Assembly (NCBI GenBank): GCA_964019135.1
Contig: OZ025263.1
Span: 24,551,639-24,615,638 of the forward strand
DNA length: 64,000 nucleotides
From: Arenicola marina
Taxonomy: Eukaryota > Annelida > Polychaeta > Arenicolidae
Direction: 5' to 3'
Every line of letters begins with the position of its first letter. Within the stretch, counting starts at the first letter, position 1. Below are positions 38,801 to 50,800 of the stretch, piece by piece. Under the pieces are notes generated by a model that was not told the origin of the DNA, ran no database searches, and saw only the letters and a list, made by a program, of their open reading frames with translations. Position numbers and translations under genes: made by a program.

Positions 38801-41800
38801 GACGCGTGTTAGACTGAGAGTGATTACTCACTTAGAAACGTGTTAGACTGAGAGTGGTTACTCACTTAGACACGTGTTAGACTGAGAGTGGGTACTTGAT
38901 TAGACACGTGTTTGACTGAGAGTGAGTACTTACTTAGTCACGTGTTAGACTGAGAGTGGATACTTACTTAGACACGTTTCAGACTGAGAGTGGGTACTTA
39001 TTTAGACTGAGAGTGGGTACTTATTTAGACACGTTAGTGGGAACTTACTTAGGCACGTGTTAGACTGAGAGTGGGTACTTATTTAGATACGTGTTAGAAT
39101 GAGAGAGGGTACTTACTTGAACACGTGTTAGACTGAAAGTGGGAACTTACTTAGACACGTGTTAGACTGAGAGAGGGTACTTACTTCGACACGTGTTAGA
39201 CTGAGAGCGGCTACTTACATGGACACGTGTTAGACTGAGAGCGGGTACTGACTTAGAGATGCGGTAGACAGAGTGATTAATTACTAAGACAACTGTTAGA
39301 CTAGAGAGTGGGTAATTACTTAGACACGTGTTAGACTGAGAGTGGGTACTTACTTAGACACGTGTCAGACCGAGAGTGGTTTCTCTCTTAGACACGTGTT
39401 AGACAGAGTGGTTACTCACTTAGACACGTTTCAGACTGAGATAGGGTACTTATTTAGACACGTGTTAGACTGAGAGAGGGTACTTACTTGGACACGTGTT
39501 AGACTGAAAGTGGGAACTAACTTAGACACGGGTTAGACTGAGAGTGGGTACTCACTTAGACACGTGTTAGACTGAGAGTGCTTACTCATTTTGACACGTG
39601 TCAGACTGAGAGTGGGTACTCTCTTAGACACGTGTTAGACTGAGAGTGGTTACTCACTTAGACACGTTTCAGACTGAGAGTGGCTACTTATTTAGACACG
39701 TGTTAGACTGAGAGAGGGTACGTACTTGGACACGTGTTAAGACTGAAAGTGGGAACTTACTTAGACACGTGTTAGACTGAGAGTGGGTACTCACTTAGAG
39801 ACGTGTTAGACTGAGAGTGGTTACTCACTTAGACACCTGTTAGACTGAGAGTGGGTACTTACTTAGACACGTGTCGTTCACGGTATAATATCCGTCAGGA
39901 CAAGCGCATTCAAAGGAGCCGTAGGTGTTGGTACATGCGGCGCCGCTTATACATGTACTTGCATTCCTACACTCGTCGATATCTGAAACATCGGCAATAA
40001 CGATTACTCCTATAATAGGTATAAATGTGACATGAATATATACTACCTTGAAGTCACAAAGCGATCAAACCGAGAGGGGCAAAATCACACGTAGAAGCAT
40101 GTCACACACCCTTTATCTGACCGCTACGTGACAGCACTGTGTTCGCACGATTCCGGTCAGTGCAGGATAAGCGTGAGACGCCTTTTAGTAAAAAAAGCGG
40201 AGGGGGGGGGGGGGCCAGTTTTGTCCTTGTGTACACCAATCAAATGGGCTTAAAAACAGCATTTCCATTCCTTTGCTATGGCGGACATACATACCTGCGC
40301 ACTTCTTTCCCCCTAGAAGCTCGAAGCCAGCTGCGCAGCCAGAGCAGGTGTAGGCATTGCCCGTGGAGTTGTGTTCCGCGGCGTCCGCGTCCTTACACTG
40401 GATGCTGGCTTGGCAGGGATTCGCCAAACACCCGTTCACTTCAGTATCGCAGAAGTCGCCTGGAGCAAGCATGGCATATAATACACAGCGTGAGATGACA
40501 TCATGGCAAACTATACGCCGCGTGAGATGGCGTCATGGCAGACTATACGCCGCGTGAGATGGCATCATGGCAAACTATACGCCGCGTGAGATGGCATCAT
40601 GGCAAACTATACGCCGCGTGAGATGGCGTCATGGCAGACCATACGCCGCGTGAGATGACATCATGGCAGACCACACGCCGCGTGAGATGGCATCATGGCA
40701 GACAACACACCGCGGAAGAGGGCCACAATAATAACTTTGGACTAGCGATCAGTTCATATGAATATGAATAATATGGGTTCGGAAGTGGCCAAACATTTTA
40801 TTTCATAACGTCACATTGATCTCCCAATCCTCGCTAATCTTCGCTCCCAACAAGTATATAGCGGCTACTCACCTTCCCAGGCCGGGAAACAGTCGCAGTA
40901 TGTGACCTGGAAGGTGTCCGTCTTGTTGTAGGCGCTGAGAAGATGCTCGTAGTCGCAGACCCCTTGATTCACGGAACACGGGCACATGCGGACGAGGGTT
41001 ATCAGCGCCACCGCCCTGGCATCCTTCGAATCCGTGCCAGTGAATCTGCAGAGGAATGGTAGTAACGAAGATGAGGATAGCAGTGACCTATTTCAGACAT
41101 ATAGTTTAGCCAGGCTACGGCGCTTAGATGGCTAAAATCGCCCATCATTTTTACATGGCAATTTAAGCCCACTAAGCCCCGTAGTCGGCTAAACTGCGTT
41201 CGCGAAATCCACCAGTGGACTTACATGAGCTGAGCTGAGGCGGCTACCTCAACAAATACATAAGTCCGGGGATCGTGCGTTGGCGCAGAAAGGACCATTG
41301 TACTCGCATTACCTCATTGCGTATATGTGGGATTATATTGATTAAATTGATTAAATATAGTTATTATGCTGACACCAGATTAAGTTGATATCATTACATA
41401 AGGCGATCACGTGACTAATTAAGCAATTAATTTGGGAGCGCGGCCTTGAAGTTGACCTCCTTGACCCCTAATGCTTGCTACCCGTACCTGAATGTTTCTG
41501 TGGGGTTGAGGTTCTGTGGGGTCCACGTGAGTGTGGCCGTCTGGCCTGTGACCATGAATGTGGCTCCTGGAGGTAGGTTGAAGTCGGCTATCAGAGTCAC
41601 CGTGTGCCCCTCGGGGTCGTTGGCTGTGATGACCATGGTGGCTTCCACCATGAGCTGCACGTCCAGCACTGTGAGACCCACGATAGTAGGCGGATCGTTG
41701 TCTGGGAAACGTGGGGTAGAGAGACGCAGACCGTGAGACGAGGGATGATAATCAGAGCATCATAGGTCCCAGGCAGATCGGATTTATTCCAGGTGACATG

Positions 41801-44800
41801 ATGAGGATGATGGAAATATCTATACGATCAATTTCTCAATTTGTGTTTTCAGTTACAGCTGATGACATCGGTCTCTTATTTTGCATTTTTTTGTATTTAT
41901 TTCTGTATTTTTGTTTTATTTCTCGATGTCATAAGCAATATTGTTGATAATTTATGGATTCAAATTAATTAAGGTTTAGTTAATTAAGTGCTTAACCACA
42001 TATAAACCATTGAATTCCAAGGATCACCGATGCATAGATTTACTCACTGAGTAAGCCATCCATCTTGAAATTCTCCTCCTGGATTTCTTTGGTTGCCTGG
42101 GCAACGGCAGGGTCCCCGGTGACGAAGAGGTCGTAGAGGCACTGTAAGTTGCTTGCGCACAGGGTATCGGCGGTGGTTTCGGCGGCGGCGTCCGGCCAGA
42201 TGACGTCATCTTGGAAGAGAGGCTGGAAGAGCTCGTTCTGGAAGGTGAAGTAGTCCGTCCCCGGGGGGTAGTAGAACAGGGAGTCCACCGGTGCAATCCT
42301 CCCTGCAATTCGCAAAAGAAACATCGGCTTTTAGTATCCACATGAGATACACCTGCAACAATACAAAATACACGTAGTGTCTCGTCACATAGATGAAAAC
42401 TACAGCGTCACCGCTCATGTCAACGAAATCAGTCACGCCAACGCCCTCGTCACGCCGTGCCTGTTCCACGTGACGTCACCAAAACTTACATTGCGGGCCG
42501 AAGTCGGCGAAGATGTCCCTGTCCGAGGCGGTGAAGGGGTAGACAGTGCCGTCCGGCAGTGCGAGGTCGTCCTCCGTTCGGTTGTTGAACACTCCCAGGA
42601 GGCCATGTGTCCTTCCCAGCAGGCCACTGGTCAACAGCACACGGAAGTACAGCTGCCCAGGCGCCGCTCCCAGGATTAGAGCCACGCCTCAAATAAGAAA
42701 TACATTTATTATGAAATACAGTAAATCATATAATTATTAAGTTCCGTTTTATAAAAATCATATCATTATTAAATTCAGTTCATAAAAACCATATAATTAT
42801 TAAATTCAGTTCATCAAAACCATATAATTATTAATTCAGGGCATAAAAATCATAAAATTATTAAATTATGGTCATAAAAATCATTAAATTATTAAATTCA
42901 GGTAATAAAAATCATAAAATTATTAAATTCAGGTCATAAAAATCTTCGTTTTTTTAATAGAGACAAATCTAAACCAGATGTCTAAGTTATAGACCTGGCT
43001 GGCAATATAAATGATGGCAAAAAGCCCTCACAAGCTCTCGTATTATAGACACAAGAATAGATATGTAACAGTTTTCCTCATACTGACCCTAACTGGATTA
43101 TGTTACATTCTGCAAATCGATTACGTTAATAAATCCCTCGATTGCAATTGGTTGACTGCCTTATTGTAATTGAATATTTTGATCTCAACTTGTTTTCAAG
43201 CTCTGAACAAGGGTCAAGCAGGCGTGTCCAGAAGGCGCCACAGCTCAGTAGATTAAAGCATAGACAATTCTTGGCGTACCAGCGGGAACCCTGCTTGGGG
43301 CATCCAGCAGGGACATTGCTAGGAGCGAAGAGCAGGAAGCCAGCTTGGGGTGTCAGCAGGGACCCAGCTTGGGGTGGTCAGTAGGGAGCCAGCTTGTGGC
43401 GGCCAGCAGGGACCCAGATAGGGGCGGTCAGCAGGTACCCTGATTAAGGCAGCCAGCAGGAAGCCAGCGTGGGGCGGCCAGCGGCGACCCAGGTAGGGGC
43501 GGTCAGCAGGGACCTAGCTTGTGGCGGTCAGCAGGGAGCCAGCTTGTGGGGGCCAGCAGGGACCCAGATAGGGGCGGTCAGCAGGGACCCTGTTTAAGGC
43601 AGCCAGCAGGAAGCCAGGGTGGGGCGGTCAGCCGGGACCCAGGTTGTGGCGGCCACCAGGGACCCAGCTTGGGGATGCCAGCAGGGACCCAGCTTGGGGC
43701 GGCCAGCAAGGAGCCAGTCTGAGGCGGCCAGCAGGATGGTTGGTTGATTATTCAGGACGCTATGACCACTTTTGGTCATATCGCGTCAATGGGAGAAAGA
43801 AGGGACAGTGGAGCCATGTCCCCGGGAGTAACCCCCTACCGGCCAGCCGGGAGCCAGCTTGGGGCTGCCAGCTGGGACCTGGCTTGGGGCGGCCAGCAGG
43901 GACCCAGCTTGGGGCAGCCAGCAGGGAGCCAGCTTGTGGCGGTCAGTGGGGACCCAGCATGGGGCAGCCAGCATGGACCCAACTAGGAGGGGTCAGCAGG
44001 GAGCCAGTTTGAAGGGTTCAGCGGGGACCTTGCTTGGGGCATCCAGCAGGAACCCAGTTGGAGGCGGCCAGCAGGGAGCCAGCATGGGGCGGCTAGAAGG
44101 GGCCCGGCGTGGGACGGCCAACAGGGAGCCAGCATGGGGCGGCTAGAAGGGACCCGGCATGGGGCGGCCAGCAGGGAGCCAGCATGGGGCGGCTAGCAGG
44201 AACCCAGCATTGGGCGGCCAGCTGGGACCCAGCATGGGGCGGCCAGCAGAGACCCAGCCTGGGGAGGCCAGCAGGATACAGTCGAGCTCTCACCGGATTG
44301 GAAGGCCACATACAAAGTGGCGCCATCTTTGCGGAGAATCATGCTCTCAGCTACCATCTCGTCGCCGTCCGCAGCGTTGAGGAACCAGTCAGTGAAGGAC
44401 TGGGTCTCATCCACAATAATCTCCAGCCCTGGAATTTATGTATTTCAATATATATATAACTAGATAATTTAAGTAATTAAATATGGAGTTAGCGTTATTG
44501 GATTGCTCCCGGTCAGCGAGAAAACATCAACTATCACGAACCTTCTAGATGAGTAAAATGAGCGAAATTACTCAATCCCGGAATTGATGGTTATAACATG
44601 ATATAAGTAATAATATTACATTATTTCGCATGCAGCGAAAACTGATTAAATTCGTGGTTAAATGTGTAGGCCGACGAGAGGCCATCAGTGCAAGTATGGC
44701 TTAGCGAACGGCCATTCCAATGGTAATGAGTGTTTGACATTGCCGTGTTTGGCGGTGTACCCACCGGAGAAGTCGGCATTGACGGCCACGTATATCCGGG

Positions 44801-47800
44801 CCGAGGCGCCCTGGGTGTCCCCCACGGTGGACGAGTCCTTGGCGGCGATGGCCCGCCACAGCGTGGCCTGGACCGGGGAGCTGTCCGGCGCCGTTGCCTG
44901 CGCAGCCCGGCCCTGCAGGTTGAAGGTCTGGTTCTTGATCAACCAGTACTCGCCCAGCCCGTTAAAGGTGTACTGCAGGCCGTCCACAGTAGTGATGTGC
45001 GGGTCGCCGAAACCAACACCTGCGTAAAGGGAGAAAGTTTAAGTTCATGTAGACATTGTAACTGTGACGTCATCAGGGGAAGTAGGTATTCATGCACTGA
45101 ACAGGAATGGAGACCTAAGGGCAAATAACTTGTTTCTATAAGGTTAAACGACGAACTATAAATAGGAACCAAAGCGCGGGGTGAGTAGGTATCAAGTTCC
45201 ATACCATAACAATGTCAACGACAAACTGCAGCAAGGCTAGTGGTGGGCGTAGGGACGGGGAATTGACGAGACGGGTGTTGCGGCTGCCTCAATCTGCCAC
45301 CGTTTTTTTGTTTTTTTTACTATAGTTTTGTTGACCATTATAATAATAGTATTATTATAACATTTTTACCTTATAATTTGTGCGTTATTGTAATATTGTT
45401 TTAGTATCATAATTTTGCATTATTAAAAATGATTGTGTTATTAATTTTTTGGGTATTATTATAATTTTCGTATTATTTTGTATTATATTAATAGTTATAT
45501 TTTTATTTATTAAAAAAAAAGCATCTGTGCACTTACAGGTTGTAGGGGCCACGTAGTACGCACAGCTGGCCAGAGGTCGCACTTCATAGAAGAGGTCGCA
45601 CTGGTCGGACAGTTCGCAACATTGGTCCTTCGGTATGATGTCTTCCTGCTGGTGGAGCTCAGGGTAGTAGATGGGGTTGTACCTCAGCAACGACCCAGAA
45701 TCGAAGTCCTGGATGGTGCGGAGAGTTCCATAGAGCTCCGTGGCGCCTGGGGAGGTGTCCGCCTCATAGCAGCATCGCTAAACCACGTTATGACACGTTT
45801 TTTAGCATATACATGTATATAACATTCGAACATAATGTTGAATTGATTGCCTAAAATACTTGCAACATATTTAGCAGTCAATAAATTATTCCCCCGCAAA
45901 TATTGATTTCTATATACACTTACAATTTATAAATATACCTTTATATATATATGACTCAAAACTGGATAATTTTTTTTCTTCAAAAAATGTACATGCTTAG
46001 ACTGGTATATTTCTTGCACCAGAGGTTGTGCGTGAGCTTGTAGTGGAAGATTAATACACATAAAGCGTATACCAATGTGTTTCAGGGGCGGATCCAGGGG
46101 GGGGTTGGCAACCCGGCCCCGCCACCCCCACCCCCCCCCCTTTAGAGCCGAAATTTATACCATATAAAAACCAAACTCGCCCCCCCCCCTATACAGCATA
46201 TCTGTAACCGACCCTGATAAACGCCCCCCCCCCCCCATATCCAGGTTTTCTGAATCCGCCCCTGGGCTTTATCAAGACGTACCTGCGCCCATTCACCGAG
46301 GGCGATGAGGGCAAAGGAGTCCGCACACCCGGTGAGGATGTCACGCTGATAGCGAGCATCCAGACCGGCCAGCTCCCAGGTACAGGGACAGTGCGGCAGC
46401 TGAACCAGGGCGTCATCAATCTCGTCCAGGCGGCTGTCTTGGTAGAAGACTCGGCACAGGTAGTCGGCTGTGTCCTCCGTCTCCTCGCACGTGACGTCAC
46501 TGGTCTGGAAGACCCAGATCTTCGCCTCGCCTATGGAGGGGTACATTCGTGCGCCGCATGTATTGCAATGGTCATAGGTAAGGGGGTTACTAGGACGGGA
46601 AGCTGCGCCGCTATAACGGCGGGGGTGGGGTTGAGGGTGGCGAGTGTTGGGTGGGACGTGGGGCGTAACTAAGGAAGCGTTGTCGCTATTACTTAAATGG
46701 GGACGCCTAATGATGCATGGCATTTCGTCAAGGGTGCGCTGTTGTCATGGTTACTGATGATACGTGGGCTGGGAATGTATCCCGCCATGGGCATGTTAAA
46801 TTAGCCGACAAAGCGTAACCATACTGAAATTCCATCGCGTAATGTAGTGATGTAAGTCACGATGGTCGTCACCATGGGAACGAGCGGTGCATGTCACCCA
46901 GGCAACCGTCATTGGCTTAGGTTAGGGTTAACTATAATACGGGTTATTAATCCCGTTCGGAAGTACCTGTGTTGCCCAGTGAGTCCGGGTCATCCAGGTT
47001 GGTGCCTTCCGTAGACAGGGAGGAGAACATGTTAAAGGTATCGGGAGCGGACACCATGTCGGCGCTCGGGATCTGATACCCCTGGGCGGCCGGGTACGTG
47101 GGATCCAGATCCAATTCGTCGTACAGGAAGATCATGTAGCTTCTGGATCTGGACGAGTCCGACATCAGCACCAGTTGGAAGGTCGCCGTCTGAGCAGAAG
47201 AATGGAAGAATTTGAACCAGAACGATGATACATGCAATGTCATATATATATATATACATAAATATATATATATATATATGTATACGTGACAGGTCCAGGA
47301 TACCTCCATTATGACTCGTGGTCGCTGGCATCAAGGCCACCTCAGCAAAAAAAAAAATTATCGCGAATAATTAAGGTGAATTAGAATCTTGAATAGTACG
47401 GACAATGAATGGCGAGAAACCCGTAGACAAGATCACCTATGGTGACGGTAAATATAAAATAAGGCTGATCAAGCTGGTCAAATTGATCAAAAGCTAATTA
47501 TTGATTAATGCGACAATGAAACCCACCAACCACCCCACAGCATATTAGCGCATATCTAGTGTATTGAATCAAAAGTGGATGTTTTTTTTTACGGCGGCCT
47601 TCTCATATTTCGCATAAATACGAATTACACATAAGCATCAGTTTGGCATATAAAATCTCAGATACTCACAGATGTGCCTATGTAGTTGACGAAAGGGAAA
47701 GGGACCATGTTGGACCACGTGATCACCGCCACTTCGTCTGGGCTGAAGCCATCATCTCCCTTTGTTCTCCGGATGTCCATGATGGCGCGTTGCATCACGA

Positions 47801-50800
47801 GCGCCGTCCCAGCGTCCTTGTATTGGTCGGGGGTGAAGCGTCGGTAGACCTACACAAACCATTATATAGAACACTTAGTGGTTTAGGCCATGCATCTGTC
47901 TCGGCGTCCTTGTATTGGTCGGGGGTGAAGCGTCGGTAGACCTACACAAACCATTATATAGAACACTTAGTGGTTTAGGCCATGCATCTGTCTCGGCGTC
48001 CTTGTATTGGTCGGGGGTGAAGCGTCGGTAGATCTACACAAACCCTTATATAGAACACTTAGTGGTTTAGGCCATACATCTGTCTCGGCGTCCTTGTATT
48101 GGTCGGGGGTGAAGCGTCGGTAGATCTACACAAACCCTTATATAGAACACTTAGTGGTTTAGGCCATGCATCTGTCTCGGCGTCCTTGTATTGGCTATGC
48201 GTGTAGCGTCGGTAGACCTACACAAACCATTATATAGAACACTTAGTGGTTTAGGCCATGCATCTGTCTCGGCGTCCTTGTATTGGTCGGGGGTGAAGCG
48301 TCGGTAGATCTACACAAACCCTTATATAGAACACTTAGTGGTTTAGGCCATGCATCTGTCTCGGCGTCCTTGTATTGGCTATGCGTGTAGCGTCGGTAGA
48401 CCTACACAAACCATTATATAGAACACTTAGTGGTTTAGGCCATGCATCTGTCTCGGCGTCCTTGTATTGGTAATGGGTGTAGCGTCGGTAGACCTACACA
48501 ACCCATCATATAGAACACTTAGTGGTTTAGGTCTAATAAGGTTACCTGGTGGTAAAGAATTCCTTCGGATCCATTCGGGGCAGCCCCGGTCGTGTCGAAG
48601 TCCATCCAGAAGGGGGCGATCATGGCCTTGTCGGTATCGTCCAGAGGGAAAAACTGCGGGTCGTAGATGACGTACTCCTCCAGAAAGTTCACATATCCAT
48701 TGATGGACGCCTGCGAGAAGCCGAGGACACAAGTATCGATTATTGACGGTGGCTCAAGTACATGCAAGAAATAGCAGAGAACGTGGATGAATTATCCCCA
48801 AAATCGGGGAGAAGCAACCCACAAATAATATGCTTGCAAGTAAAATTCTCACATGCCTTTTGAGGTCATGATAACAGACGTACTTAAACTAGTGAATATT
48901 GTCGAATTATTTAATCATATTTTGTTAGGCAATATTAATTTGCTGCGCTGGCAAAATAGGGAAATCCTAGTTTGATGTGTACTCACGAATATATTTGGAT
49001 AGGTGACACATCCAAAAAGGAATCCGTACTCCATCCAGATGGGGGCAGAGAAGCCGTCGTCGCTGTTGGTGAGTGACTGGTCTCTCGCACCCAGTCCGTA
49101 GGGGTAGAGCCCGGACGTACGCACTGTTAAATGACAAATAACATATTACCATGTATTCATCAAGTGATATGTGCATGACATTTTCTCACAAATACAGGTT
49201 TCGCCGGTATTTAATGACTGTATCATATTTTAAAATTTAATTCATTTCAGACACACCCGTTTTTTTGCCTCATTCATCAGACAAGGCATTTGTATCCACA
49301 CATCAAACGTGTATCAAATTTGTAACGTCTCACACTTATAATGATAAACGATTAATTATTGATTTATACACATTAATAAAGCAACGACACATTAAGTTCC
49401 CATCCAGTTAGCGGTTTTTTCTCGATTAATATGTTACACTATGTAACGCAACGCAGGGTAACGCAGGGTCGAATCCAGATATGTTGGATAGGGGGGCTTC
49501 GGTTTCGGTTTTCCGATGTTAAAGGGTACAGATTTCGGCCCAAAAAGGTGGACCGGGGCGGGGTCGCCACCCCACCCCCCTGGATCCGTCCCTGCGCGAC
49601 ATCGTTATGCATCAATAGTAATGCTTACCCATCTGGCAGTTAGGTCCTGTAAATCCCACAGGGCAGCTGCAGTAGTACGTATTGACCATGTTGGTGCAAT
49701 TGGCAAGACCTTGACATGGCTGAGAGGCGCACCAATCTGTTTCAATGAACAAAAAAATGTTATTATTCTGTGACGGAGAGATGATCGAAAACGATTCTCG
49801 TAACATATATAATATTCGTCAGTGTCGCTGAAATAATGATTTACGCCGGCAAAAAAACATTGATATTCTAATGAACAAACAACAATCACTGTTTGACATT
49901 ATAATATTGAGCCAATGACGTCATAGTGTGCGTGAATAGCGCATGTCGGGTCTCACCTATCGGGCCAGGAGCTGTACCATTGGCTGAAATTGACAAGAAA
50001 GTGATTATTTTAGATGACCTTTTAAGACGGAAATTTAAGCAAGGATATTACAGGTTTTGCTGTGATAACAATAACGGCAAGTGGTGGCATAATAGGCCAG
50101 GTCATTGCCACCACCACATTCTCTCGCTTAAACCCGCCCTGTTTGATTATGAAAAATGCATTAATGAAGAGGTCAAATCTGGCACATGTTTTTCATCATC
50201 CTTATTTCTCAGCATATTTAGGCCTCGGCATGCAGTTAATTATAACGTGAGCACCGTTCTATATCAGTGTCGCTAATCCTGTAATTCTCACCGCAATACG
50301 GGTTGAAGCATGTTTCGCACTGGGTGCTGTTGTTGAATATGTCCTCGCAGTATTGGCCCAATTCGCACTCGGACTCGTCGACACAGAGGCGGCTGACGGA
50401 GCTCAGCGCACCGCTACCGTCCCGTACCACCTCATGCTTGCACCGCGACTGAAAACCCGCAGCTATATATCAAACTATGAGCCCGTACCCCTTCATGCTC
50501 GCACCGCGACTGAGCTATTGATCAAACAACTGTCCCTTACCATATCATGCTTGCACCGCGACTGAAAACTCCAAGCTATATATCAAACGATGAGCCCGTA
50601 CCAACTTATGCTTGCACCGCGACTGAGCTATTTATCAAACGACTGTCCCGTACCACATCATGCTTGTACCGCGACTGAAAACCCTGATCTATATATATCA
50701 AACGACTGTCCCGTACCACATCATGCTTGTACCGCGACTGAAAACCCTGATCTATATATATCAAACGACTGTCCCGTCCCACATCATGCTTGCACCGCGA

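Noticed and set aside
26566-39870. CRISPR-like regular array
   Set aside because: There are no unique spacers, the units are contiguous, and the context is a eukaryotic intron.
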